Source: Pelomyxa schiedti (taxonomy: Eukaryota > Evosea > Pelobiontida > Pelomyxidae). Taken from it: DNA of 35,203 bases. Position 1 is the stretch's first letter. Every line of letters starts with the position of its first letter. The stretch lies in assembly GCA_020536535.1 (NCBI GenBank), contig JAHLWZ010000944.1:4615-39817 (forward strand), given 5' to 3'. Of this stretch, positions 1 to 9,973 are shown piece after piece. A program made the translations under genes and the position numbers. The notes below the pieces were generated by a model. The model searched no databases, had not been told where the DNA came from, and saw only the letters and a list, made by a program, of their open reading frames with translations.

Positions 1-49
1 CTGATTGTCGATCGACACTAACGTAAACTCGGCATACGAACATACAAAA

Positions 50-2055
50 ATGCGTGCAGTGTGTCAGAGGCAACGTGCTGGTAGATCTTTTTGTTTAGCG
101 TTCATCTTTCGTTCTCTCACATGTATTCTTTTTTTTTTTTCCCCTCAATTACGTCGTTAGTGGGTGCGGTTGATTGTACGAAGACAGGCGACTACTATGG
201 CGCGACGACGTTTGCTTTTAATGCATTGCTTTCCGATGTTCTTTTTGGCAGGGAGAGTGCATTCATGCAGTACTTGGAACCGGCTACTTCGTGAGTGTTC
301 TTTCTATTATTCTGATGTTTCTTGGTTCTGATTATGGGTACTGTCTTTCGCGATGCTTCAATACAAAACCGTGGGATTTGACAGATCAATGCGCTTCGCT
401 TTGGGAATTGGAGATGTGGAACAGGAACCTTCACAATTATTTGATGCTTTCCTCGACAGTTGCAGCTTCATTGAAGGGCGCACTTTTAAAGTGAAAGAGA
501 TGGTCCCAATCAGCAGATATTGTGAGGCGAAACTCAATGCCGATGGTGCCCCTCCAAACATTGTGGAAGCACTTTCTACGGGCCTCAATGTCCCCCTGAA
601 CATGGCTGGCCCGGTTTTGATTGACATAACTTGCGAACTCTGTGGTCCCTTATCGACGTTTATTAGATTTCTACAAGGCAGACTCTATGGAGTCTTCACC
701 GTAATACCTCTGAAAGGTCCTCATCCAGTGTTTGATGATGACTGTGACGAGAGAACAATTTCCAATCGACTTGCTTCATCACTATCGCATCATATGGGGA
801 CAATAACTGGACTTGTTTTGGATGAAATAAACCTCAGTAATACGATTCTTATTGAAACGCTCTCGCCCAATATTTCTCCCAGCAGGAGCCTAACAAAACT
901 CAATCTCAGTCGTTGTAATCTTGACTTCCAAATTGCTAGTATCATTGCTGCGACTCTCGCCTCCAACAAGTCTATAACATCTCTGAGTCTCTCAAACAAC
1001 CCCCTTATCGGGGACATTGGTACCATGGCCATCACTAAAGCCTTGAAAGAAAACCACACTTTGAGATTTCTCAACCTCTCCCGTTGCAACATCACTGATG
1101 TGGGTTTCATCGCACTGAGCAAACGAATGCATAAAAGTGATACCTTTCGAACATTGCACATATCCGGGAATATTGATCCCAATTTCACTGGTTTTACCCG
1201 ACTAGAAAGGCCGCTCAGAGTATGCGTTGTTGGTTTGGGTGGCTGTGGAAAATCTTCCTTACTTCTACGTTTCATTGAGGTTGGTATTTGGTAGTAGCAA
1301 GACGACTCAGAACAAATAGGACCGCTTTGACGAGGCCTACTACGAAACCACTATTGTAACACACAACACTGTTACTGTAATTGATGAAGTTGCAGTTGAG
1401 ATGCAGCTGACAGAGACCTGTTACCCTTCCCCACACTAAACTTTTTACTCATCAGAGTTTTCCCTAGCTGGATATGAAGAGTATGAATACAATCTAGAAG
1501 CGGCATTAACTAAATGAAGAAATACAGGTTATTTTGCATCAGGGATCAGTTTGTCCACTTGCGTATTGTTTTCCATCTATCTCAACTTCTTTTAGAGCAA
1601 TAAAGGCATCCGAAGCGTTTATATTTCTGTCAGTCAAACCTCCATAAACAAAAAAGTTCTAATTTCCACAGGTACGATTACAATTCTATAGCAAGTTTTT
1701 CGCATATTAGGGACCTTTATGGTCATGTATGCCAGCTGCAAGGAACTGGTGACTTTCCCAAGGTTATTGTTTGCGCCAAAATGGATAAAGAAACTACTGG
1801 TCACATTTCTGATTTAAATGAAGCGCGGGCTTTTGCCGAATCAATTAGATGCCCATTGCTTACAGTAACAATAGCAAATTTAAACAACTCTAATTCCAAC
1901 TACAGACTAGTGCCAAAACGGGAACTGGAATAGACTCAGTCTTTGCGGAACTTTACCGACTGAGCCATAAAAGTGGGTACTGTTCCGTTATACCCACAGG
2001 GACACCCTTGGATTTCCTCCAAATGACCACAACACTATCTTCTGGTTTCTTCTAA
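50..2055 (+). CDS. LRR-Ras-like small GTPase fusion protein
   Basis: An eight-exon model (50-80, 161-290, 385-1279, 1320-1419, 1468-1480, 1596-1628, 1672-1864, 1906-2055) stays in frame and gives 514 aa. Residues about 160-330 hold several ribonuclease-inhibitor-type leucine-rich repeats (LxxLxLSxCN pattern). A Ras-like domain follows, with P-loop GLGGCGKS at 337-344, a switch I-like stretch after DRFDEAYYETT (from 353), a switch II position reading ETSGYEE (384-390), AKMD (436-439) where Ras has NKxD, and TSAK (466-469). The switch II Asp-to-Glu and Gln61-to-Tyr equivalents and the Asn-to-Ala change suggest atypical nucleotide handling. The C-terminus ends SSGFF, so there is no CaaX prenylation site. 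The start at 50 is the first ATG and joins in phase to exon 2. The first 160 residues match nothing I recognise. Family and order LRR then GTPase are clear; the 13-nt exon 5 is the least certain boundary. Confidence 0.85.
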
Positions 2056-2327
2056 ACCGCCCCAACCCGCACTGTGATAGGGTATTCCACAATGACGCAC
2101 AGTCATTAACATTGGGTACTGAACTTCAGTTTCTGACTCACCCATTTCACCTCAACCAAGTCACCCCTTCCCGGAAAAAATTTGCGTAGAAACGCACGAA
2201 GGTGATTAATTTTCTTCTTTCTCCGCCCAAAACAAAGGCCCCCACGGCCGTTTCTTGATCACAATTACCACCCAAGCACACAAACAAGCACAACCAATCA
2301 CCAAAAACCACCGATATTGAAACAAAA

Positions 2328-4209
2328 ATGAGTGCTGGTTCAGTCCTTCTAGAGACCAACCACGAGGACCCAAACAACCACGCAACATCCTCGTTGTCAA
2401 ACGCCACTACGAGCTACACACCATTGTCGCCGTCTTCTTCCATCATGACTCCACAGCAGCAGATTCTGCAGCAAGAGCAATTGCGGCAACAACTGCAACA
2501 ACTCAAACCACAATTACACGCCAGTAACGCCTTATCTCCTTTGTCATCACCACCACCACCACCTTCGCTATTAACAACAACACCTGACCCAGTCCAATCC
2601 GCTCAATTTCAATCTCCACCTCAATTTACATCTCCGCTCACATCTCCATTTTCATCTTCTCAGATGCAGATGCCTCAACACCCACAACCAAATTCAGGCC
2701 CCACTGTACCGATTGAGCTCCTGACCAGCGTGCCCCCGCCACAGCCCATGCTATACCCTACCTCAATTATGGGACTGGCTGGTCCGCAGCCTGATCTGTC
2801 TTCCACTAACACATTGAAGACTTCGAGCCCTGGGTTTAACTCCGCTCCTCCGAGAATTGACAATTCCGTTCCGCCTCATTCTGCGAATCCGGAACCTCTG
2901 GCTACTCCGGAGATGGAACTTAGGGAAAGGAGGGTTGTATCAAGGGCATTGACTTCGGAGGAACGCAGCTCCAGGCTATTCAGGGCGGCAGCTGAAAAGT
3001 TCTTTTCTTTTCCCTTCCTGGGTTGGTTTCTTGAATTGATTTTTGTGTAGGCTTCCTCCTTCGGTGGCAAAGTATGCTGAAGTTGCGGAGAAAATTTTCT
3101 TCCAAGCTGCCACGGTTGTGGCTTTTGTATTACCGTTTGTTACTGGTTTCTATGGACGAATTATACGCCTGTACCAAAAACTCCCACCTAATGTGGCTCA
3201 GATGGTTTTTGGTCTTGGTGTGTGTCTTTTTGGCGGACACTTTGCTGCCACTCTTGCTGTTTTCGAAGCATTCAAGCAGAGCGGTGCTAGCTCAAAGTTG
3301 TGGAGTTGTGTCACTGATTTATACGAGGCTGCACAAAAAGTGAAGACTGCCAGTGACATGGATGATAAGCGTGATGATAACGGGGACGGAATACCGGACG
3401 TTGACGAGATTCCTGCTGGACAACTTTTAATTAGAAAGACTTCACTGGCTTTAAAGAATGTTGACCCTATCAAGTTCAATACGGCTGTTCAGGGATTGTA
3501 CCAAGGGTTTATTGCTGCCGTTGTGGTTGTGCAATTCAAATTTGCTAAGACTGTAGCCCTTGGAAACAGCTTGGGCGACTTTCTGTACAGGACTGTAGGG
3601 TCCCATGTAGCGCCCATTATAAATAGATATATTCCAGCAGACTATCATGGCTGGGTCAAGTTAACAATTGCGTATATATGCAAATTTGTCGGAATATCTA
3701 TATCTTGGACTCTACAATTCTATCAGGTATATGTTCCCTTTGTCACTGCCTCTAATGGAGAGAAACAGAGTGTTGTACAAAGCGCCATCCATGGTTCTCG
3801 TATTTTCTCCCGAGCACTGCTAAAATACATAGACCCACCTCCAGCTTCAGCGTCAAAACCGGAAAACAAGCCAACTGCCGAATCATCTGACCCTAATGCC
3901 CCTATCTTTTCGACACCAATTAATGCCAGCGCTTTCGCCGCTACATCTATGCTGTCTCCAAGAGAGGATGACACGAAGATAGGGGAAGCTATAGCCTGGG
4001 TAATGGCTTTCTTTGGGATTCTATTCCAGTACAAACTCGGGTTCCGCATTCCACTCCCAATCAACTTGGTACTTATGCCTCTACATTTGACTGAATGGTC
4101 ACTCAAATGGTTCGGAGTTCTCATTTTCCTTCTATGCACTCACCCAATTACCCAAAGGTCCATATTATTCTCTGCGAGAATCATGAACTCCTTCCTCTAT
4201 TGGAAATAG
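2328..4209 (+). CDS. Multi-pass membrane protein with a TSP3/EF-hand-like DxNGDG loop
   Basis: Two exons (2328-2998, 3051-4209) encode 609 aa; the 52-nt intron joins in phase 2. Residues 1 to about 215 are rich in Pro, Ser and Gln and look disordered. The rest has roughly five or six hydrophobic segments with short charged loops. Between the second and third, around residues 325-345, is an acidic loop containing DDNGDGIPDVDE. That pattern is typical of Ca-binding loops in thrombospondin type 3 repeats and some EF-hand-like proteins. A second disordered Pro/Ser/Ala segment precedes the last membrane spans. No signal peptide is evident. I do not recognise the family. A channel, carrier or membrane-shaping role cannot be told apart from sequence, and Ca binding is inference from the motif alone. 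Confidence 0.8.
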
Positions 4210-4549
4210 ACAACCCAAAATTCCCCACTGTGAACTACAACCCATTGTGCCACCAAAGTAATACCACCACAATCCCACAAATCCCTAATCGGATCCACCT
4301 TTTTAAAACAAAATTAACAACCAAAACACATCTTACCCACCACAACTAAATCTCGGAGTATCGCCCCAGTCCCATCCTCTGAGATCTGTTCGGATTGAAA
4401 AAAACTACGCAACTGATCTTGGGGGAAAAAAAAAGCCGGAGACGTTTTCAAAATTAGAAAGGAAGAAAAAAGAAAACACTTTTGGGAAAACCTAAGCATC
4501 ACGCACCAACCAGCGGTCACAAGCGACACCAACCGAGATCTAAGATCAA
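4210..4549. other. Intergenic stretch upstream of VPS26
   Basis: No coding potential is seen on either strand in these 340 bases. They should hold the 3' UTR of the upstream membrane-protein gene and the promoter of VPS26. The sequence is A/C-rich on the + strand and has an uninterrupted run of nine A (4426-4434) followed by GCCGGA, about 115 nt before the VPS26 ATG. No AATAAA and no TATA-like box stands out. Confidence 0.5.
4426..4434 (+). promoter_or_regulatory. Poly(dA) run upstream of VPS26
   Basis: Nine A followed by GCCGGA, 115 nt upstream of the ATG. Comparable runs precede three other + strand genes in the window. Confidence 0.3.
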
Positions 4550-6153
4550 ATGGCATCACTAGGCAGTATGTTCTTTGGTGCACCCATTAGCGTCGACATA
4601 CAGCTCGACGACGACAAAACGAGGGTGAAGGCGATCGCGACCGCGGACGGCACACCGTTACTTCCGACATCCAAAAACACTGTCGAACTGTTCAGGTTCG
4701 TCGGTATGTACATTTCACTTTTTTTTTTCAAACCGAAAACAACAAAAAACAAAAAACCCCCAAAGTTCATGTGACCCAAAGGAAACGAGGATATCAGGGG
4801 CAAAGTTGTTGTCAATTTAACCCCAAAGACTAAGAAGTTCGATTTCTTAGCAATCAAGATTGAGTTCATAGGCCAAATCGGTCAGTTACTCTGCTGTCTT
4901 TTCTTTTGGCACTACTTCTTTCTCATGATCGAATGACGTAGAACTCTTTTATGATAGAGGAAACCATTTTGATTTTACATCTCTTGTTTGTGAGCTTGCC
5001 CATGCAGGTAGTAAGAATCAATGCTACCAAGAGTCTTGACCTCGATAGGAACAATTACCAGCCAGCAAGTGTACCCATTTGTCTTTGAGAAGCCAGAAAA
5101 ACAATTTGAATCTTACAATGGAGTCAACTGCAAATGCCGGTGCATACTACCTCAAACCCTTACCTGCACATTCACGATGAATGCAGATACCTCTTACGTG
5201 TATCCGCAGTGCGCAACCTGCTCCCCAACGTTGTGAAAGAAATGGATCTGTGGGTTATCAACTACCAGAAGATGCCCGAAATGAACAGCCCAATTAAGAT
5301 GGAAGTTGGTAGTTCATTCCTTGTGAAACAAAATACCTAACTGCTAATCCAAGGTATTGAGGATTGCTTGCATATAGAGTTCGAATACAACAAATCCAAG
5401 TAAAATACCAACTTTGTTGGGTGCATGTGTGATCTGGTGTAGGTACCATCTAAAGGATGTAGTGATTGGAAAAGTGTATTTCTTACTTGTGAGAATTAAA
5501 ATCAAGTACATGGAAATCATCCTTCTCAAGAGGGAAACAGCTGGTCAAGGTTTGTTCTTTTCCACTTCTATTACCATTCCAAATTGTCTGCAGTGCCCAA
5601 CGTGTATAATGAAACGTCCACAATAACGAAGTTTGAGATTATGGATGGTGCTCCTGTTAAAGGTTTGTTTAGTCTGGGGGGAGAAAACCGTTAATTTCAA
5701 CACAGGAGAAACTCTTCCTGTGCGCCTCTTCTTGGGCCACTTTGACCTCACGCCAACCTATCGCAATGTCCACAACAAGTTCTCTGTCAAGTACTTCCTC
5801 AACTTGGTTCTTGTGGATGAGGATGACCGCAGGTTCCTTCCTACTTATTTGCTTCCCTTTTTGTTTTTCCTTCTTTTTTTTAAACGAAAATCTGAAAATG
5901 CCTTAGGTACTTTAAGCAGCAAGAAATAACTTTATGGCGACGGTTGCCCAAACAAGCAACAGCTTACTTTGTTGAGGAGGAGGCACCCGATCACCCTGCC
6001 AAGAGTACTGCACCCGTTGGTGCGGAGGAGGAACCAACAGACACCGCGTCCACCCAATCCAACACCACAACTCCGACCCCGACCCCAGCCACTACTACTA
6101 CAACCACGTCCTCCCTCACCCCTCCCAGTCTGCCCCCCACCTCCAACGCTTAA
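4550..6153 (+). CDS. VPS26: VPS26 retromer subunit
   Basis: Ten exons (4550-4703, 4782-4880, 4942-5007, 5049-5139, 5187-5308, 5354-5399, 5443-5549, 5594-5662, 5706-5832, 5907-6153) give 324 aa. VPS26 is the arrestin-fold subunit of retromer, which recycles cargo from endosomes to the Golgi or plasma membrane. The match runs the whole length: MFFGAPISVDIQLD at the start, FTSLVCELAH, the YPFVFEKPE block, IKMEVGIEDCLHIEFEYNKS, YHLKDVVIGKVYFLLVRIKI, KFEIMDGAPVKG, and FSVKYFLNLVLVDEDDRRYF near the end. This conservation fixes most splice sites; for instance intron 5008-5048 restores exactly the spacing seen in plant VPS26. The C-terminal 55 residues or so are a Thr/Pro/Ser-rich tail specific to this organism. 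No other retromer gene is in the window. Confidence 0.97.
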
Positions 6154-6203
6154 AGAATCAATAGAAGTTCATTTTTCAGGTTTCCTGAAAAAAAATAGAG
6201 TTC

Positions 6204-6300
6204 AACTGGCTGAATAAAAAAAACACCAGACCGCCGATCCTGAGCGATGATAACGAAAAGTACAGAGTTCCGGTCTGTTGATTATTTTATTCAGCCAACT
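6204..6300. repeat. Inverted repeat (hairpin) in VPS26 3' region
   Basis: The left arm at 6204-6219 (AACTGGCTGAATAAAA) is matched by 6285-6300 (TTTTATTCAGCCAACT) with one mismatch. Nested inside, CAGACCG (6227-6233) pairs perfectly with CGGTCTG (6271-6277), leaving a 37-nt loop. The fold could form in RNA of the VPS26 3' UTR. It contains the poly(A) signal, so it may affect 3'-end formation; that is inference. Confidence 0.6.
6213..6218 (+). promoter_or_regulatory. Poly(A) signal AATAAA of VPS26
   Basis: AATAAA lies 60 nt after the VPS26 stop and sits inside the left arm of a hairpin (6204-6300). Its position fits 3'-end processing of VPS26 transcripts. Confidence 0.5.
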
Positions 6301-6379
6301 ACTGTCTGACAGTTTTTATCTTTTCCTTGTTGCCCATTCCAGCAGAACTGCGTAGAAATGATACCCGTTGCGCCAAGTG

Positions 6380-6407
6380 CATTCTCACAATCGTAAGTGT
6401 GAGAATG
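6380..6407. repeat. Short perfect hairpin
   Basis: CATTCTCAC (6380-6388) and GTGAGAATG (6399-6407) form a perfect 9-bp stem with a 10-nt loop. It overlaps a GTAAGT-like donor sequence. No function is assigned. Confidence 0.45.
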
Positions 6408-6540
6408 GACCGTTGATTAGTTCGCGGAAGGTCTTCTGATTTGGATCTCTGGGAAACATACTCAGAGTGTGACTCAGCCTTAGTTAACTACACCAACCAC
6501 CAACATAACAAAGGAGTTAAATAAAAACCCTTAACCTTGT

Positions 6541-6712
6541 TGCCCTCCCATTCAAATATGGTAGAATCAGCCCCAATAACATGGTGCAATACTTCACCAA
6601 CATTCTATGTCATAACCTGCCTTGGGGTAAAACCTCATAAGTGTGTAGAATGTTGGTGAAGTGTTGCACCAAGTGATTGGGGCTGATTCTATAATATTTG
6701 AATGGGATGGCA
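6541..6712. repeat. Long inverted repeat with 68-bp arms (foldback element or hairpin RNA)
   Basis: The left arm 6541-6608 and right arm 6645-6712 are reverse complements at 61 of 68 positions, separated by a 36-nt spacer. Three of the seven mismatches would be G-U wobbles in RNA, so a transcript could fold into a nearly continuous 68-bp stem. No transposase, clear target-site duplication or coding capacity is seen. A non-autonomous foldback element (MITE) and a small-RNA hairpin precursor are the two plausible readings. It lies in the only gene-poor stretch of the window. Confidence 0.8.
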
Positions 6713-7061
6713 CACAGTTAGTCTTAGTAAGTACTGCAACCAGTTCCTATTATTTAGCATTCTGCTTTCTTTTTCAGACAGCATTTTGTTGAGAGCCTTT
6801 GATTCTCAGCTTATTTCTTGAGAGGTAGTCCATCACACTTAAGCAGTGCATTAGACACATGTGCCAGGAGGTCATTACTGAGTATTACAGAAAAAAGGAC
6901 CAAGAGGCAGGTCTGGTATCCTGTAGCAACTTCTTGCATTACAGGAAGTAGCTGGTTGGAATTTGTTGCACCAAGATAACAATGATGTCTTATTCTTTCT
7001 ACAAGTTTGTGTTGCCCTCTCCATAAATAATAATAATATCACCCAAAGGCTATGAAACACT

Positions 7062-7122
7062 CAGACAGATTGGTATGACACAAGTGAGCCCAAGGTTGTT
7101 TAACATATGACCAATCTGTCTG
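7062..7122. repeat. Perfect 13-bp inverted repeat
   Basis: CAGACAGATTGGT (7062-7074) pairs perfectly with ACCAATCTGTCTG (7110-7122), with a 35-nt loop. A few further bases beside the loop can pair with a bulge. It is one of four inverted repeats between 6.2 and 7.2 kb. Confidence 0.6.
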
Positions 7123-7427
7123 TCAACAACAGCACACAGCATCTTCCAAAACACATTGATCGAGGGGTACATGGCAGAGGTAACACCTAAAACACAAAAA
7201 CCCAACCAAAAAAGCAACCAACCATTTTCAAGGTCCAAAGATTGAGTGCTGTGCCCACTGTCACAGCTCTGGAAGACTTCATTCTTGAGAGAATTCCAAG
7301 GAATCCTGAGGGGCTGAGGAACCTCAGGTTAATCAGCACAAAGAACCCTGACTGTGTGCTGGTTGCTCTGTGCAAGCTTGCTTCCCTGTTCCACATCGAC
7401 ATCTCCAAGACACTAGACACCACCTGA
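7119..7427 (+). other. Unassigned coding-like fragment, possibly two exons of an unknown gene or relic
   Basis: Two open segments, about 7119-7179 and 7233-7427, join in phase across a 53-nt GT-AG intron (7180-7232). Together they read as an ordinary helical protein end, including TLIEGYMAE, VTALEDFILERIP and LVALCKLASLFHIDISKTL, with the stop at 7425-7427. Upstream, 6824-6909 also reads as protein-like sequence (HMCQEVITEYYRKKDQEAG), but I could not connect it in frame and found no initiating exon. This may be the 3' end of an unrecognised gene, a decayed gene or chance. I do not recognise the family. Confidence 0.3.
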
Positions 7428-7506
7428 CCGTGAGGATTCAGGTGAATCGAATCCGTGTTTGTTGTTGTAAAATGATGCCTCAGAGTAGTAATTCCGCCCC
7501 ACGCTT

Positions 7507-7526
7507 AAAAAAAAAAAAAGCCGATC
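7507..7526 (+). promoter_or_regulatory. Poly(dA)-GCCGATC element at the Trx-UBX start
   Basis: Thirteen A followed by GCCGATC, only four nt before the inferred ATG at 7531, so it would be in the 5' UTR or at the start site. Confidence 0.3.
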
Positions 7527-7530
7527 TTGC

Positions 7531-9936
7531 ATGTCGAACGTGCACGGTCTGTCGGATTACCGCAGCGGGGACGATGGTAAAACCAAGTGCTAGATACTGA
7601 TAGCAACATCCTCACAAAACACGCAAAAGCGCAGATAGGCGACAACCACCACCGTCAGGAAGGGGCGGCGGATTGCCTCCAGGATTCCCAGGGATGCCGG
7701 GCGGGATGGGGCTGCCAACCGCACCTACGAAGAGAAAGCCAGCAGGCGGGAGAGTGAGGGAAATTCAAGATGGCCAACTTCAAAATGAACTTAGGAAAGC
7801 CGGTGGTGCTTTGGTAGGCAGTCATGTGTACTTTTTTTTTTTTCTTTTTTTGCATTTTTCTAACCATACATTATTGCTCGCAGGTTGTTGTTGATTTTAA
7901 CGCATCGTGGTATTTTTTCTACTTCCGCTTTTTTCCTTCCTTACGCTCTTTGAGGTGTGGGCCATGTGAGAGAATGAAGCCTATGGTCGTGGAGGCAAGT
8001 ACCAAGTACCCTGCGGCTGTTTTCCTCAGTGTGGATGTGGATCAATGCGAAGTAGAAAACCACTCCGAAATTGTATTTAATAGCTGAGACAAATCTCACA
8101 GGAAACTGCCAGGGACTGTTCTGTCAGAGGCATTCCTTTGTTTCATTTCTATCGGAATAGCAAGCTTCTGGACCAGTTTACTGGATACAACCCGGATCTA
8201 TTTCAGTCCACTCTGCAGGTATCTCTGAGTCTTATTTCTTTATTGGCCTTCAAGTTTTTCCCTAGAAACACCTCAAGGGTGGTCCTGGCGCGACCCCTTC
8301 AGCTGAGCCAACTTCAGAAAAGGAATGGGGAACTGGCCACCGACTTGATGCACCTGATCCACACCCAGATTCTGCAATGCCAAATGTCGCTTCTGACCCG
8401 AGTGTAAATGCTGTGTTTTTGAAAGGGTTGACCGAGATGGGGTTTTCTGAGGTAATTGTGCTAATTTTGTATCTGATATTTATGTAACAAGGCAAGGGCA
8501 AAAAAAGCACTTCTTGCAACGTCACAGGTCTCAATTGATAGTGCATTAGATTGGTAACTATCACTTGGAGTTTTTCTTTTCCCTCATCTTGTACAAGGAT
8601 TTTATCACATGATGAACCAGAGGTTTCTCTCTTCCTCCCTTTTTTTTTTTCAACATAAAGCCAGGCTGATAATACCCCAAAGCAAAAGCCTACTCCTACA
8701 CCTCTCCCAGCTGTCACTACACCACCAGCTTCACCATCTCCCACGCCGACACCCACAACAACTCCTGCGCCCACAGCGAGTCCAACAACCCCACCTCACT
8801 CTGAACCCTCAACGGTTGCTTCTCCTTCACCATCAGACACGGCCACCCCCACCCCAGAAGCCACACCTACGCCCGTGGTTCATAATGCAATCTGCAATTC
8901 ATGCAACCAGCAGATCATTGGTATCAGATATAAAGTTAGTCCTGTTTACGTTTCCTTTTACCACCATGCTCATCCATTCATATAGTGCAAGACCTGCCCC
9001 GATTTTGACTTGTGCAGAACATGTGAGGCAAAAAAGGAACATGATATTTCCCATGAATTTCGAGTATTTACTGAGGATGTCATGCCTGAATTGAGTCCCG
9101 AGGAGGTCGCTTTGCAGAAAGAAAGGTCTTTTTTGAACTACGTAACAAGAAATTAATCATGAAAAAAAGGGTGATGAAGAGGTTAGCCGCCATGAAGCAG
9201 CAGAAAGATGTTGAGAATGAAAAGGTACTTTATCATCCAGGAATCGACATGGCGTTTACCTTGTACAGCTTGCACGTGAACAGGAAATAGCCCGACGGAA
9301 ATCCGCTAAAGAAATCGCTGACGCCAAAGAAAAATGGAAAGAAGAGTCTGACAAAAGAGAATATGCCTTGCGCAGGAAAGAGGTTGTCAAGTGCCGGAAA
9401 ACCAACAACCCCTAATTTGTCAACAGAAAGACGACGAGAAGTTGGCCCGAGAGAAAATCAGACAAGAAATAGCAAGAGATAAAGCAGAAAGACTAGCTCG
9501 ATTGCAGGGTTCTAGTAGTGCTACAGCTCCCACGTCTGGTGCCGCAACTGCTACCGCCACTCCGGCAGTTGTTCCACCGGCTGTAGAGTACACAGAGTGT
9601 CACATCCAAGTAGGATTTTCCCTCTTTTTAGCTCGTTTTATTTAACTCGGTTTGCAGTTCAAAATGCCGAATGGGCAAGTCATGAAGCAGCAGTTCTCAC
9701 CAACAACCACAGTTGGTGAGATTCACAGCTTTGCTTGCTCACATGCTCCACCACGACCAAGTGGGACTTATGGCAAGCTCTCTCTGTTGATACCCTTCCC
9801 TCGTCAAGTGCTCAACAACACGCACTTCCCACTCACACTCAAAGCTGTTGGTTTGTGTCCCATCGCTTTTTCTTAGCACCACTCACTCTATCCAGGTCTG
9901 GTGCCAAATGGGACAGTCGTGGTATCATATACTTGA
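7531..9936 (+). CDS. Thioredoxin-UBA-ZZ-UBX fusion protein (predicted p97/Cdc48 cofactor)
   Basis: Fifteen exons (7531-7576, 7635-7813, 7884-7909, 7955-8051, 8084-8218, 8266-8451, 8492-8553, 8598-8622, 8665-8934, 8986-9125, 9170-9224, 9269-9382, 9427-9609, 9658-9850, 9896-9936) give 583 aa in frame. The order is a Gly/Pro-rich start; a thioredoxin fold with intact WCGPC (84-88) and cis-Pro 134; a UBA-like three-helix segment (about 210-247, MGF motif); a Pro/Thr linker; a ZZ zinc finger with ligands C329, C332, C343, C346, C352, C355, H361 and H365; a charged coiled coil (about 373-470); and a C-terminal UBX domain (499-583) with the FPR loop (553-555) used to bind p97/Cdc48. The UBA-coiled coil-UBX half resembles human SAKS1/UBXN1. 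It probably links ubiquitinated clients to p97; the thioredoxin and ZZ parts suggest a redox or substrate-specific twist, which is inference. Confidence 0.92.
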
Positions 9937-9967
9937 AAATAATAGCACCCTGGAATTGCTTGACAAA

Positions 9968-9973
9968 AATAAA
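9968..9973 (+). promoter_or_regulatory. Poly(A) signal AATAAA of the Trx-UBX gene
   Basis: AATAAA lies 32 nt after the stop codon at 9934-9936. Only 77 nt separate this stop from the stop of the convergent TAF11 gene, so the two 3' UTRs probably overlap. Confidence 0.5.

Larger units (their letters stand above)
6154..7530. other. Gene-poor interval between VPS26 and the Trx-UBX gene
   Basis: This 1.4-kb interval is several times longer than other gaps in the window. It contains four inverted repeats (6204-6300, 6380-6407, 6541-6712, 7062-7122), the VPS26 poly(A) signal, and scattered protein-like reading segments between about 6779 and 7427 that do not join into a convincing gene. A 13-A run at 7507-7519 sits immediately before the next gene's start codon. 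Confidence 0.5.

Noticed and set aside
2092-2108. AATGAC/GTCATT hairpin after the LRR-Ras gene
   Set aside because: Only a 6-bp stem with a 5-nt loop; expected by chance at this scale.
5008-5033. 26-nt intron in VPS26
   Set aside because: A 41-nt intron (5008-5048) uses the same donor, keeps frame and restores the exact spacing of conserved VPS26 residues.
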